From Dactylosporangium sp040689395 (GTDB lineage: Bacteria > Actinomycetota > Actinomycetes > Mycobacteriales > Micromonosporaceae), in the NCBI RefSeq assembly GCF_040689395.1, contig NZ_JBFAZX010000002.1:124001-188000 (forward strand): a DNA stretch of 64,000 nt. Reading direction: 5' to 3'. A program made the translations under genes and the position numbers. Shown here piece after piece: positions 34,154 through 42,007 of this stretch (within the stretch, counting starts at the first letter, position 1; each line of letters begins with the position of its first letter). Below the pieces are notes generated by a model. That model saw only the letters and a program-made list of their open reading frames with translations. It was not told the DNA's origin and did not search any database.

Positions 34154-34980
34154 CCGGTGAACCCGCCGTCCACGGCGAATGCCGTGCCGGTGGTGGCGGA
34201 GGCGGCCGCGGAGCACAGCCAGGCCACGGCGGCGGCCACCTCCTCGGGTTCGAGGAGGCGCCCGAGCCGCTGGTGACGGGCGAAGTCGTCGGCCGAGTTC
34301 AACCCGTAGGCCCGGGCGGTGCGGGTGAGCAGGGCGGTCCGGGTACTGCCCGGCAGGACGGCATTCGCCGTGATGCCCGAATCGCCCAGGTCGGCGGCCA
34401 GGGCCCGGATGTACCCGAGCGCGGCGTGCTTGGCGGCGACGTACGAGGCCAGCCGGGGCAAGCCGCGCTCCCCGGCCGAGGAGACGACTGCGACGAAGCG
34501 GCACCGGGACGCCTCGGCCCGGCCCAGCATGCGCGGCACCGCCGCACGCGCGAGGTTCGCCACGCCGTGCAGGTTGACCGCCAGGTCCCGATCGAGGTCA
34601 GCGGGCGTCTGCTCCCAGGCCGGCCCGTCCGCTGCGATCACGCCGGCGACCGCCACCGCCGCGACGAGGCGATCTCCCGCCGCCGCGACGAGGGCGTCGA
34701 CGTCGGCGGGGCTGCGTACGTCGCACGGGCGGGCGGTCACCCGCGCGCCGAGCGCGCGGCACGCGTCGGCGACCTCGTCGAGCTCCGCCAGCGTGGCCAG
34801 GTGATAGCCCAGATCGGACACCACGCACGGATCGGGCACGTCGCCGAGCACGAGGTCGTAGTCACCGGCCAGCTGCCTGGCGACCGCGGCGCCGATGCCT
34901 CGCGCCGCGCCGGTGATGACCGCGACAGGCCGGGATTCGTCCACGACACTGCCGGGCGAGGCCGGGATCGCCGCCGTCAC
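34150..34980 (-). CDS. Mycofactocin-associated short-chain dehydrogenase/reductase
   Basis: A 276-residue SDR oxidoreductase. The NAD-binding motif is T-G-A-A-R-G-I-G, and the catalytic residues are in V-S-S-A-G-E and Y-V-A-A-K. A specific SDR subfamily is repeatedly found inside mycofactocin loci, and its members probably hold a non-exchangeable nicotinamide that is re-oxidised by mycofactocin; this one is in that position. The GTG start at 34980 overlaps the stop of a 24-codon leader frame (GTGA). It is the first full-size gene of the leftward mft transcript. Confidence 0.85.
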   Translation of the reverse strand: MTAAIPASPGSVVDESRPVAVITGAARGIGAAVARQLAGDYDLVLGDVPDPCVVSDLGYHLATLAELDEVADACRALGARVTARPCDVRSPADVDALVAAAGDRLVAAVAVAGVIAADGPAWEQTPADLDRDLAVNLHGVANLARAAVPRMLGRAEASRCRFVAVVSSAGERGLPRLASYVAAKHAALGYIRALAADLGDSGITANAVLPGSTRTALLTRTARAYGLNSADDFARHQRLGRLLEPEEVAAAVAWLCSAAASATTGTAFAVDGGFTG

Positions 34981-35051
34981 GGCGCCTCGACCCGCCGGTC
35001 ATGGGCGCCCAACGCGGCGCGACGCAGCGGATGGGCGAAGGTCTTGGTCAT
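34977..35051 (-). CDS. Possible 24-residue leader peptide before the mft SDR gene
   Basis: An ATG at 35051 with AAGGGG nine bases upstream opens a 24-codon frame (start M-T-K-T-F-A-H-P-L-R, end R-V-E-A-P) whose TGA overlaps the SDR GTG start. It lies directly downstream of a copy of the putative MftR operator, so it should be transcribed. No homologue is recognised. It may serve only to couple translation to the SDR, whose own ribosome site is poor, or it may be chance. Confidence 0.4.
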   Translation of the reverse strand: MTKTFAHPLRRAALGAHDRRVEAP

Positions 35052-35092
35052 GGCGGCCCCTTCGGAGTGTCCGGCCTGCGTGGACCCTACCT

Positions 35093-35105
35093 GCACCCGG
35101 TGCCA
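35093..35105. promoter_or_regulatory. Putative MftR operator, leftward (SDR-mftF-mftE) promoter
   Basis: The 13-mer GCACCCGGTGCCA is identical to a copy at 35789-35801 in front of mftA. Its core GCACC-C-GGTGC is a perfect palindrome. It lies 113 bp before the SDR start and 42 bp before the leader frame, inside the gap between mftR and the SDR. Confidence 0.6.
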
Positions 35106-35147
35106 AAACAAAGATTCGACGGGCGACCGCTCCGGCCGGCGCCGACC

Positions 35148-35774
35148 CTAGGGCCCCTCGTGTCCGCAGAAGCCCGCGGCCAGCTCACGAAACGCCGTGT
35201 CCAACAGGGCGCCGAGGGGTGTGTGCGCATCGAGCAGCCACTGCTCGTACGAGGCGATCGCGGCGCCGAGTGCCGCGTAGCCGATGACGCACGGAAGGAA
35301 GTCGCCGGGGCGCTGCCCGAGCCGCCGGGCCGCGAACTCCGCGATGACGGCGCGCCATTCGGCGTAGCGCAGCGTCGAGTGCGCCTGCAGCGCCGGAACG
35401 GTGAGGATCAGGGACATGCGGTGGCGGTGTGACGCCAAGGTCGCGGGATCGTAGGTGTTGAAGGCGATCACGGCGCCGCGGATCGCGTCCATGAACGGAA
35501 GCTCGTCGTGGCTGGTGTTCAGCCATTCGCGCATGCGATCGAGCTCGCGGTCGAAGTCACCCCACACGACGTCGTTCTTGGACGGGTAGTAGCGGAAGAA
35601 GGTACGCCGGCCGATGCCGGCGGCGGCCGCGATGTCGTCCACGGCCGTCTCGTCGAAGCCTCGGGTTGCGAACAGCTCGAGCGCCAGCCGCTCCAGCTCC
35701 CCCCGGGACGTCGAGGGCTTGCGGCCGGAACGCCGCACGTCGGGCGAGGACGTTTCTGCCAACGGTCGACCCAT
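35148..35774 (-). CDS. mftR: TetR-family mycofactocin regulator MftR
   Basis: A 208-residue TetR-like repressor with an N-terminal helix-turn-helix (A-L-E-L-F-A-T-R-G-F, then D-I-A-A-A-A-G-I-G-R-R-T-F-F-R-Y-Y) and the C-terminal ligand domain of the MftR family. The ATG at 35774 follows GGAAGAGGG and is preferred over the GTG at 35792. It is divergent from mftA. MftR is reported to repress mft genes and to respond to long-chain acyl-CoA. The matching palindromes at 35093 and 35788 are its likely targets. Confidence 0.92.
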   Translation of the reverse strand: MGRPLAETSSPDVRRSGRKPSTSRGELERLALELFATRGFDETAVDDIAAAAGIGRRTFFRYYPSKNDVVWGDFDRELDRMREWLNTSHDELPFMDAIRGAVIAFNTYDPATLASHRHRMSLILTVPALQAHSTLRYAEWRAVIAEFAARRLGQRPGDFLPCVIGYAALGAAIASYEQWLLDAHTPLGALLDTAFRELAAGFCGHEGP

Positions 35775-35787
35775 CCCTCTTCCATTC

Positions 35788-35800
35788 GGCACCCGGTGCC
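35788..35800. promoter_or_regulatory. Putative MftR operator, mftA promoter
   Basis: GGCACC-C-GGTGCC is a perfect 13-bp palindrome with a 12-base core in common with the site at 35093. It lies 55 bp upstream of mftA and 14 bp upstream of mftR, well placed to repress both. Confidence 0.65.
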
Positions 35801-35854
35801 ATTATCGTGCTCTGCACACGGCGGGAGTCCCTGCCCGAGCTTTGGGAGCATGCT

Positions 35855-35998
35855 ATGAGTCGCTCGTACCCTTCGGCCACCGCACCGGCCGAGCAGCTGT
35901 CCGCGACGGCGATCGACGAGGCCGTCGAGGTGCGCCACGACGACGCCGACCTCCTCATCGAGGACGTGTCGATCGACGGCATGTGCGGCGTCTACTAA
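35855..35998 (+). CDS. mftA: Mycofactocin precursor peptide MftA
   Basis: A 47-residue ribosomal peptide precursor with the diagnostic C-terminus I-D-G-M-C-G-V-Y. MftC decarboxylates the terminal tyrosine and crosslinks it to the valine; MftE then releases the dipeptide and MftD oxidises it, giving the redox cofactor premycofactocin. The acidic stretch D-D-A-D-L-L-I-E-D before the core is typical of the leader recognised by MftB. The ATG at 35855 has GGGAG upstream. It is first in the rightward mftABCD operon. Confidence 0.96.
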   Translation: MSRSYPSATAPAEQLSATAIDEAVEVRHDDADLLIEDVSIDGMCGVY

Positions 35999-36028
35999 AC
36001 CGTCCCGCTACCGACGGGAGGGCTACCC

Positions 36029-36331
36029 GTGCAACGCTTCGACGCCACTCAACCGTGGACCCTGCACCCCCAGGTCTCCGTGCGACCTGAACCGTTCGGG
36101 GCCCTGCTGTACCACTTCGGTACGCGCCGGCTGTCCTTCCTCAAGGACCGCGTGCTGTTCGACGTCGTGCGCGCTCTCCCCGATGCCGCGTCAGCACGGG
36201 AGGCATGCTGTGCGGCGGGGCTCGGCGAGGCCGAGCTGCCTCGATACGAGGACGCCCTGGCGACCCTCGCCGCCCGCCACATGCTCGTGCCGGCGCGGCC
36301 CCATCCAACACCCCCGGAGGATACCCCGTGA
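36029..36331 (+). CDS. mftB: Mycofactocin peptide chaperone MftB (PqqD-like)
   Basis: A 100-residue RiPP recognition protein that binds the MftA leader and presents it to MftC. The family pattern is seen in V-R-P-E-P-F-G-A-L-L-Y and F-L-K-D-R-V-L-F-D-V-V. The GTG start has an excellent GGGAGGG site. It lies 30 bp after mftA and overlaps mftC by GTGA. Confidence 0.94.
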   Translation: MQRFDATQPWTLHPQVSVRPEPFGALLYHFGTRRLSFLKDRVLFDVVRALPDAASAREACCAAGLGEAELPRYEDALATLAARHMLVPARPHPTPPEDTP

Positions 36332-37551
36332 CCCTCGCACCGGTAGCCCCGGTCGCCCGCAGCCTGGTCGATCACTTCCAGCTCGGTCTGGACGCACCGA
36401 TCTGCCTGACCTGGGAACTGACCTACGCCTGCAACCTGTCGTGCGTACACTGCCTGTCCAGCAGCGGCCGGCGCGACCCGCGCGAGCTGTCGACCGCCGA
36501 GGCCAAGGCCGTCATCGACGAGCTGGAACGCATGCAGGTGTTCTACGTCAACATCGGTGGCGGCGAGCCGACGGTCCGCCCCGACTTCTGGGAGCTCGTC
36601 GACTACGCGACAGCACATCACGTCGGCGTGAAGTTCTCGACGAACGGGGTGAAGATCAGCCCCGAGGTCGCCCAGCGCCTCGCCGCCAGCGACTACGTCG
36701 ACGTACAGATCTCGCTGGACGGCGCGACGGCCGAGGTCAACGACGCGGTCCGCGGTGCCGGCTCCTGGGCCACCGCCATGCGCGCGATGAGCAACCTTCG
36801 TGACGCCGGCTTCCGCGGCTTCAAGCTCTCCGTCGTGGTCACCCGCCACAACGTCAGCCAGCTCGACGAGTTCAAGGCCATCGCCGACGCCTACGGCGCC
36901 CAGCTCCGCCTCACCCGGCTGCGGCCCGCCGGACGGGGTGCGGACGTGTGGAACGAACTGCACCCGACCGGCGCGCAGCAGCGGCAGCTGTACGACTGGC
37001 TCGTCGCACACGGCGAAGAGGTGCTGACCGGCGACTCCTTCTTCCACCTCTCGGCCTACGGGCAGGCCCTGCCCGGGCTGAACCTCTGCGGCGCCGGACG
37101 GGTGGTGTGCCTGATCGACCCCGTCGGCGACGTCTACGCCTGCCCGTTCGCCATCCATGAGTCGTTCCTGGCCGGCAACATCCGCGACGAGGGCGGCTTC
37201 ACCCGCGTCTGGCGCGAGTCCGACCTGTTCACCGACCTGCGCCAGCCCCAGTCCGGCGGCGCCTGCTCGAGCTGCGCCCACTTCGACTCCTGCCGCGGCG
37301 GCTGCATGGCCGCGAAGTTCTTCACCGGCCTGCCGCTGGACGGTCCGGACCCGGAGTGCGTCCAAGGCTACGGTGAGGCGGCCCTCGCCGGCGTCGAGAG
37401 CGACTCCCGGCCGCGCCCGTTCCCCGACCACTCCCACCGCACGCAGCGCGCCACCCGCAGCACCGCGGTGCCGGTGACCATCGGACGCCGCCCCGACCGG
37501 GCCTGCGACGAGGACCCCCTTGCCGGCTTCAGCACGGAGCGTTCCGCATGA
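36328..37551 (+). CDS. mftC: Mycofactocin radical SAM maturase MftC
   Basis: A 407-residue radical SAM/SPASM enzyme that carries out oxidative decarboxylation of the MftA tyrosine and the Val-Tyr carbon-carbon bond. The cluster motif C-N-L-S-C-V-H-C is at 35-42, followed by G-G-G-E-P-T. The SPASM region has C-G-A-G-R, Y-A-C-P-F and C-S-S-C-A-H-F-D-S-C-R-G-G-C for two auxiliary clusters. The C-terminal 50 residues are low-complexity and Arg/Pro-rich. The GTG start at 36328 overlaps mftB, with GGAGG upstream, so the longer frame is not used. Confidence 0.96.
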   Translation: MTLAPVAPVARSLVDHFQLGLDAPICLTWELTYACNLSCVHCLSSSGRRDPRELSTAEAKAVIDELERMQVFYVNIGGGEPTVRPDFWELVDYATAHHVGVKFSTNGVKISPEVAQRLAASDYVDVQISLDGATAEVNDAVRGAGSWATAMRAMSNLRDAGFRGFKLSVVVTRHNVSQLDEFKAIADAYGAQLRLTRLRPAGRGADVWNELHPTGAQQRQLYDWLVAHGEEVLTGDSFFHLSAYGQALPGLNLCGAGRVVCLIDPVGDVYACPFAIHESFLAGNIRDEGGFTRVWRESDLFTDLRQPQSGGACSSCAHFDSCRGGCMAAKFFTGLPLDGPDPECVQGYGEAALAGVESDSRPRPFPDHSHRTQRATRSTAVPVTIGRRPDRACDEDPLAGFSTERSA

Positions 37552-38741
37552 GCAACGGCTGGTTCGAGACCGTGGCGGAGGCGCAGCGGCGTGCCAAGAA
37601 GCGCCTGCCCAAGTCGGTGTACGGCGCACTCATCGCCGGTTCGGAGAGCGGCCTGACACTCGAGGACAACCGGCGGGCGTTCGGCGAACTCGGCTTCGCC
37701 CCCCACGTGGCCGGCTTGTCCGCCCAGCGAGACCTGGCGACCACGGTCATGGGCGAGGACATCTCCCTGCCGGTGATCATCTCACCGACCGGCGTGCAGG
37801 CCGTTCACCCCGACGGCGAGGTCGCGGTCGCACGTGCCGCGGCCGCCCGCGGCACGGTCATGTCGCTGAGCTCGTTCGCCAGCAAGCCGCTGGAAGAGGT
37901 CGTCACCGTCAACCCGCGGACGTTCTTCCAGAGCTACTGGATGGGCTCCCGGGAACAGATGGTCAGTCGCCTCGAAGCCGCCAAGGCGGCCGGCGCCCGA
38001 GGGCTCATCGCCACGCTGGACTGGTCGTTCTCCCACGGCCGGGACTGGGGAAGCCCCTCCATCCCCGAGCGCATGAACGTCAAGGCGATGCTGCGATACG
38101 CCCCGCAGGCACTGAGCCGCCCGCGGTGGCTGCTGAACTATGCCAAGACCGGTCGCGTCCCAGACCTGACCGTGCCCAACCTGGCCGAGGGCGGCACGAC
38201 GCCGACCTTCTTCGGGGCGTACGGGCAGTGGATGCAGACCCCGCCGCCCAGCTGGGACGACGTCCGCTGGATGCGCGAACAGTGGGACGGGCCCTTCATG
38301 CTCAAGGGCGTCATCCGCGTCGATGACGCCAAACGGGCCGTCGACTGCGGGGTCACCGCCATCTCGGTGTCCAATCACGGGGGCAACAACCTTGACACGA
38401 CACCGGCGTCGATCCGCGCGCTGCCGGCGATCGCCAGTGCCGTGGGCGGGCAGATCGAGGTGCTGCTCGACGGTGGAATCCGCCGCGGCAGCGACGTCGT
38501 CAAGGCGGTCGCCCTGGGCGCCAGGGCGGTGATGATCGGCCGGGCATACCTGTGGGGCCTCGCCGCCAACGGCCAGGCCGGCGTCGAGAACGTCCTGGAC
38601 ATCCTCCGCGGCGGGATCGACTCCGTCCTGCTCGGGCTGGGCCACTCCTCGATCCACGACCTCAGCCCGGACGACATCGTCATCCCACCCGGCTTCGAGC
38701 GCAGGCTGGGCATGCCGGCCGAAGCGCCGGCGGTGCTCTGA
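37548..38741 (+). CDS. mftD: Premycofactocin synthase MftD (FMN-dependent)
   Basis: A 397-residue flavoenzyme of the alpha-hydroxyacid oxidase family that oxidatively deaminates the MftE product to form premycofactocin. Family features are P-V-I-I-S-P-T-G-V-Q, the active-site S-N-H-G-G-N-N-L-D near residue 277 and the FMN phosphate loop D-G-G-I-R-R-G-S-D-V. It overlaps mftC (ATGA) and ends the rightward operon. Its central and C-terminal segments are the ones found, with a deletion, at 8917-9189. Confidence 0.95.
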   Translation: MSNGWFETVAEAQRRAKKRLPKSVYGALIAGSESGLTLEDNRRAFGELGFAPHVAGLSAQRDLATTVMGEDISLPVIISPTGVQAVHPDGEVAVARAAAARGTVMSLSSFASKPLEEVVTVNPRTFFQSYWMGSREQMVSRLEAAKAAGARGLIATLDWSFSHGRDWGSPSIPERMNVKAMLRYAPQALSRPRWLLNYAKTGRVPDLTVPNLAEGGTTPTFFGAYGQWMQTPPPSWDDVRWMREQWDGPFMLKGVIRVDDAKRAVDCGVTAISVSNHGGNNLDTTPASIRALPAIASAVGGQIEVLLDGGIRRGSDVVKAVALGARAVMIGRAYLWGLAANGQAGVENVLDILRGGIDSVLLGLGHSSIHDLSPDDIVIPPGFERRLGMPAEAPAVL

Positions 38742-38786
38742 TCGACGCGATCACGGCCCGCGGCGGGGCCCCACGTATGACAAACC

Positions 38787-40595
38787 TCAGGTGCGAAGGA
38801 GGGGGGTCAGCAAGTCCGCCAGGATGGGAACGCCGTTGTGGGTCAGCACCGACTCGGGGTGGAACTGCATCGACGCGAACCATGGTGAGCGCAGTGCGTG
38901 CACCTCGCCGGTGTCGGCGTCACGGCTGATTTCTGCGACGCCGCCGCCCGGCAGCTCCACCTTGTCGTCGTCGCTGTACGCCGCGAAGGTGTTGTAAAAG
39001 CCGACCAGCTCGGGCCGGCCGAAGAGGTCGACGCGGCGCTGGAGGCCCTGGTTGGGCGCCGGGCGGCGGGCGACGCGCAGGCCCAGCCGGGCGCTCAGCA
39101 CCTGATGGCTCAGGCACACCGCCAGCACCGGCCGCCGCCGGGAGAGCAGCGTGTCCACTGTGGATCGCAGGTGGGCGATCTTCGGGTGGGCCATGTCGCT
39201 CGGGTCGCCCGGGCCCGGGCCGAGGACGACCAGGTCGTGGTCGTCGAGCGTGTACGGCTCGTCGTATCGCCGCACCGTCACCTCAAGGCCCAGCGAGCCC
39301 AGTTGCAGGGAGAGCATCCGGGTGAAGGTGTCCTCGGCGTCCACCACCAGCACCCGGTGGCCGGGCACGGGCGCCGCCGAACGTTTGGCGGCGCCCGTGA
39401 GCCAGAACCCCGCCAGGCCGATGTTGCGCCGGGCGAGGGCTGCCCGGACCCGGTGGTGCTCCGAGAAGTCGGGCACGCCCCCGGCAGCGGCGGCTCCAGC
39501 AGGAGTGGCCGCGACGGCGGACCCGCGCAGCGCGGCCAGCAGGGCCGACGCCTTCGCCTCGGTCTCGGCGACCTCGGCCGCCGGGTCCGAGTGCCGCACG
39601 AGCGTGGCGCCGACTCCGATGCTCAGCCGCCCGTCCCGGGTGATCTCGGCGGTCCGGATGAGGATGGCCGAGTCCAGCTCGTCCCCGTCGATCAGCGCGG
39701 CGACGCCGCTGTAGTAGCCACGGCCCTGCTGTTCGTGCCGCGCGATGACCCGGCACGCGTTCTCCAGCGGGCTGCCGACGACGGTCGGGGCGAACAGCGT
39801 CTCGCGCAGGATCTCGCGCGGGTCCAGCGAGGTGCGGCCGCGGATGAAGTACTCGGTGTGGGCGAGCCGGGTCATCTGCCGCAGGTACGGGCCGTCGACC
39901 CGGCCGCCCTCCGGGCAGATGCGGGCCATCATCTTCAGCTCCTCGTCGAGGACCATGGCCAGCTCGTCGGTCTCCTTGCGGTCGGCGAGGAAGTCGAGCA
40001 GGCCGGACACGGTGGGGCCGGACGGGCCGTATCGGAACGTGCCACTGATCGGGTTCATCACCGCCTCGCCGTCCTGGACGCTGATGTGGCGTTCCGGGGT
40101 GGCGCCGACGAACGTGCGGTCGCCGGTGTGGATGAGGAACGTCCAGTACGCGCCGGACTCGCCGAGCAGCAGCCGGCGGAAGCACGACAGCGCGTGGGCC
40201 AGCTCGTAGTCCTCGACGTCGGCGACGAACGAGCGGCGGATGACGAAGTTGGCCCCTTCACCCGTGCCGATCTCGTCGGCGACGACACGGCGCACGGTGT
40301 CGTCGTAACGGCCGCCGTCGAAGCGCCCGTCCGACAGCGGCACCGGCAGGTCCGGCAGCAGCGCGCCGGCCAGGGACAACGGTAGTACCGACCGGGTGGC
40401 GATCCGCAGGGCGAGCAGGGGCGCGCCGTCGTCGACGCACTCGTAGCCGCGCTCGGCGACCTGCCGGAACGGCACGAGCACGAGGACCGGCGCCGGCGGT
40501 ACCGACGCGAGATCGCCCACTGTGGACAGTGAGCCGGTGAGGACCTCGACACCGTCCACGCAGGACGGACGATGCAGCAGCGCGAACGGCTCCAT
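38787..40595 (-). CDS. phzE: PhzE-like 2-amino-2-deoxyisochorismate synthase
   Basis: A 602-residue fusion that converts chorismate and glutamine to 2-amino-2-deoxyisochorismate. Residues about 1-400 are the chorismate-using (anthranilate synthase I-like) domain, with N-P-I-S-G-T-F and the G-S-P-L-E-N-A motif. Residues about 425-602 are the glutamine amidotransferase, with G-P-G-P-G-D-P-S, nucleophile motif A-V-C-L-S-H-Q and catalytic F-H-P-E-S. The start at 40595 shares one base with the phzD stop (TGATG). It is last in the leftward operon. Anthranilate synthase would lack the fusion in this order; the neighbouring phzD settles the PhzE call. Confidence 0.93.
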   Translation of the reverse strand: MEPFALLHRPSCVDGVEVLTGSLSTVGDLASVPPAPVLVLVPFRQVAERGYECVDDGAPLLALRIATRSVLPLSLAGALLPDLPVPLSDGRFDGGRYDDTVRRVVADEIGTGEGANFVIRRSFVADVEDYELAHALSCFRRLLLGESGAYWTFLIHTGDRTFVGATPERHISVQDGEAVMNPISGTFRYGPSGPTVSGLLDFLADRKETDELAMVLDEELKMMARICPEGGRVDGPYLRQMTRLAHTEYFIRGRTSLDPREILRETLFAPTVVGSPLENACRVIARHEQQGRGYYSGVAALIDGDELDSAILIRTAEITRDGRLSIGVGATLVRHSDPAAEVAETEAKASALLAALRGSAVAATPAGAAAAGGVPDFSEHHRVRAALARRNIGLAGFWLTGAAKRSAAPVPGHRVLVVDAEDTFTRMLSLQLGSLGLEVTVRRYDEPYTLDDHDLVVLGPGPGDPSDMAHPKIAHLRSTVDTLLSRRRPVLAVCLSHQVLSARLGLRVARRPAPNQGLQRRVDLFGRPELVGFYNTFAAYSDDDKVELPGGGVAEISRDADTGEVHALRSPWFASMQFHPESVLTHNGVPILADLLTPLLRT

Positions 40596-41218
40596 CACAC
40601 ACCGGCCCCGACCAGCAGTCGCGCCGTGGTGGTGACGACCGCGCAGCGGCGCGCCGCGTAGTCGACGGCGAGGCGGTGGTCCTCGGCGGAGAAGTCGCCG
40701 ACCGCGTCGGCGACGAGGAACGGCTGGATGTCGTTGGTGAACGCCTCGACGAGCGTGGCGAGGATCCCGACGTGCGCGTAGACGCCGCACACGACGAGCT
40801 GGTCGCGGCCGGCGGCCCGCATCCGTTCCAGCAGGTCGGAGCGGAAGAACGCGCTGTAGCGCCACTTCGTGAACACCCAGTCGTCCGGCTCCGGCGCCAG
40901 CTGCGGCTCGATCTCCCGGTCGGCGGGCGTCAGGCGCATGCCGGGGCCCCAGAAGTCGGCGAGCAGCCCGCGGTCCTGCGGGGTCATGCCGCCGGGCTGC
41001 GCGGTGTACGCCACCGGCAGGCCGGACGAGTGCCGCAGGCGGGCCACGTTGCCGACGAGCTCGCGACGGAACGCGTCGGCGAAGGGCCTCAGGAAGTACC
41101 GTTGCATGTCGTGGATCAGCAGGACGGCACGGCTCGGATCGGGCTTCCAGGTCGCGGTGTTCGCGGGCAGGTCCGCCGCCGTGGGCAGCGGGTAGGGCTG
41201 GATCGGGGCCAGTGACAT
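40595..41218 (-). CDS. phzD: PhzD-like isochorismatase
   Basis: A 207-residue hydrolase that removes pyruvate from 2-amino-2-deoxyisochorismate, giving 2,3-dihydro-3-hydroxyanthranilate. The isochorismatase aspartate is Asp37 (I-H-D-M-Q-R-Y-F) and the lysine Lys118 (F-T-K-W-R-Y-S-A-F-F). The cysteine of amidase relatives is replaced by Gly151 (Y-A-H-V-G-I), as expected for true isochorismatase/PhzD enzymes that cleave a vinyl ether. It is coupled to phzE by TGATG. Confidence 0.93.
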   Translation of the reverse strand: MSLAPIQPYPLPTAADLPANTATWKPDPSRAVLLIHDMQRYFLRPFADAFRRELVGNVARLRHSSGLPVAYTAQPGGMTPQDRGLLADFWGPGMRLTPADREIEPQLAPEPDDWVFTKWRYSAFFRSDLLERMRAAGRDQLVVCGVYAHVGILATLVEAFTNDIQPFLVADAVGDFSAEDHRLAVDYAARRCAVVTTTARLLVGAGV

Positions 41219-41226
41219 GCTCTCTC

Positions 41227-41997
41227 CTAGACGCCGAGCGCGGCGCCGCCGTCGACGGTCAGCGCGTGCATCGTGATGTGTCCGGCCCGGTCGGACAGCA
41301 GGAAGACCACGGCGTCGGCCACGTCGTCCGGGCTGGCGATCTTCCGCAGCGGGATGCCGACGCGGTAGGCGTCGAGCCGGCCGTCGATGGTGGCGCGGCG
41401 CGCGCTCTCGTCCGGCCACATGCCGTGCAGCATCGGGGTGTCGGTGGAGCCGGGCGCGACGAGGTTGCACCGGATGCCGTGGCCCGCGACCTCGAGGCCG
41501 AGGCACTTGGTGAACATCGTGGCAGCGGCCTTGGACGCGGCGTAGGCGGCCATCCCCTGCCGCGGCGTCTCGGCGGCGTTGGAGGCCACGGTGACGATCG
41601 CGCCGCGCCCGCGCGGGACCATGCGGTTGACCACCGCGCGCGAGACGACGAACACGCCGGTGGTGTTGACCGCGAACGTCGCCGACCAGTCGTCGTCGGT
41701 GAGCCGGGCCGCGTCCGCGAGGCGGAGCACCCCGGCGGCGTTGACGAGGTAGTCGATGGGGCCGTCGCGCCGCTCGACCAGGTCGACGGCGGCCTCGACC
41801 TCATCACGGCGGGTCACGTCGGCCGGGATCGCGAGCACCCGCAGGCCCTCGGCGGTGAGTCCGGCCACCGCGGCGGCGAGCCGATCGGCGTCGCGGTCGA
41901 CGGCGGCGACGAGCACGCCTTGACCGGCGAGCGCCTTGACCACGGCGGCGCCGATGCCGCCGGCGGCCCCGGTCACCAGGGCGATCTTGTCGTGCAC
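41227..41997 (-). CDS. EntA-like dihydro-hydroxyanthranilate/dihydroxybenzoate dehydrogenase
   Basis: A 256-residue SDR with T-G-A-A-G-G-I-G, and the catalytic S-N-A-A-E-T-P-R with Y-A-A-S-K as in EntA/DhbA. EntA aromatises 2,3-dihydro-2,3-dihydroxybenzoate. Next to phzD and phzE the natural substrate is 2,3-dihydro-3-hydroxyanthranilate, and the product would be 3-hydroxyanthranilate. The same trio is known from actinobacterial clusters that use this building block. It lies 8 bp before phzD. Confidence 0.88.
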   Translation of the reverse strand: MHDKIALVTGAAGGIGAAVVKALAGQGVLVAAVDRDADRLAAAVAGLTAEGLRVLAIPADVTRRDEVEAAVDLVERRDGPIDYLVNAAGVLRLADAARLTDDDWSATFAVNTTGVFVVSRAVVNRMVPRGRGAIVTVASNAAETPRQGMAAYAASKAAATMFTKCLGLEVAGHGIRCNLVAPGSTDTPMLHGMWPDESARRATIDGRLDAYRVGIPLRKIASPDDVADAVVFLLSDRAGHITMHALTVDGGAALGV

Positions 41998-42007
41998 AGG
42001 AACCTCC

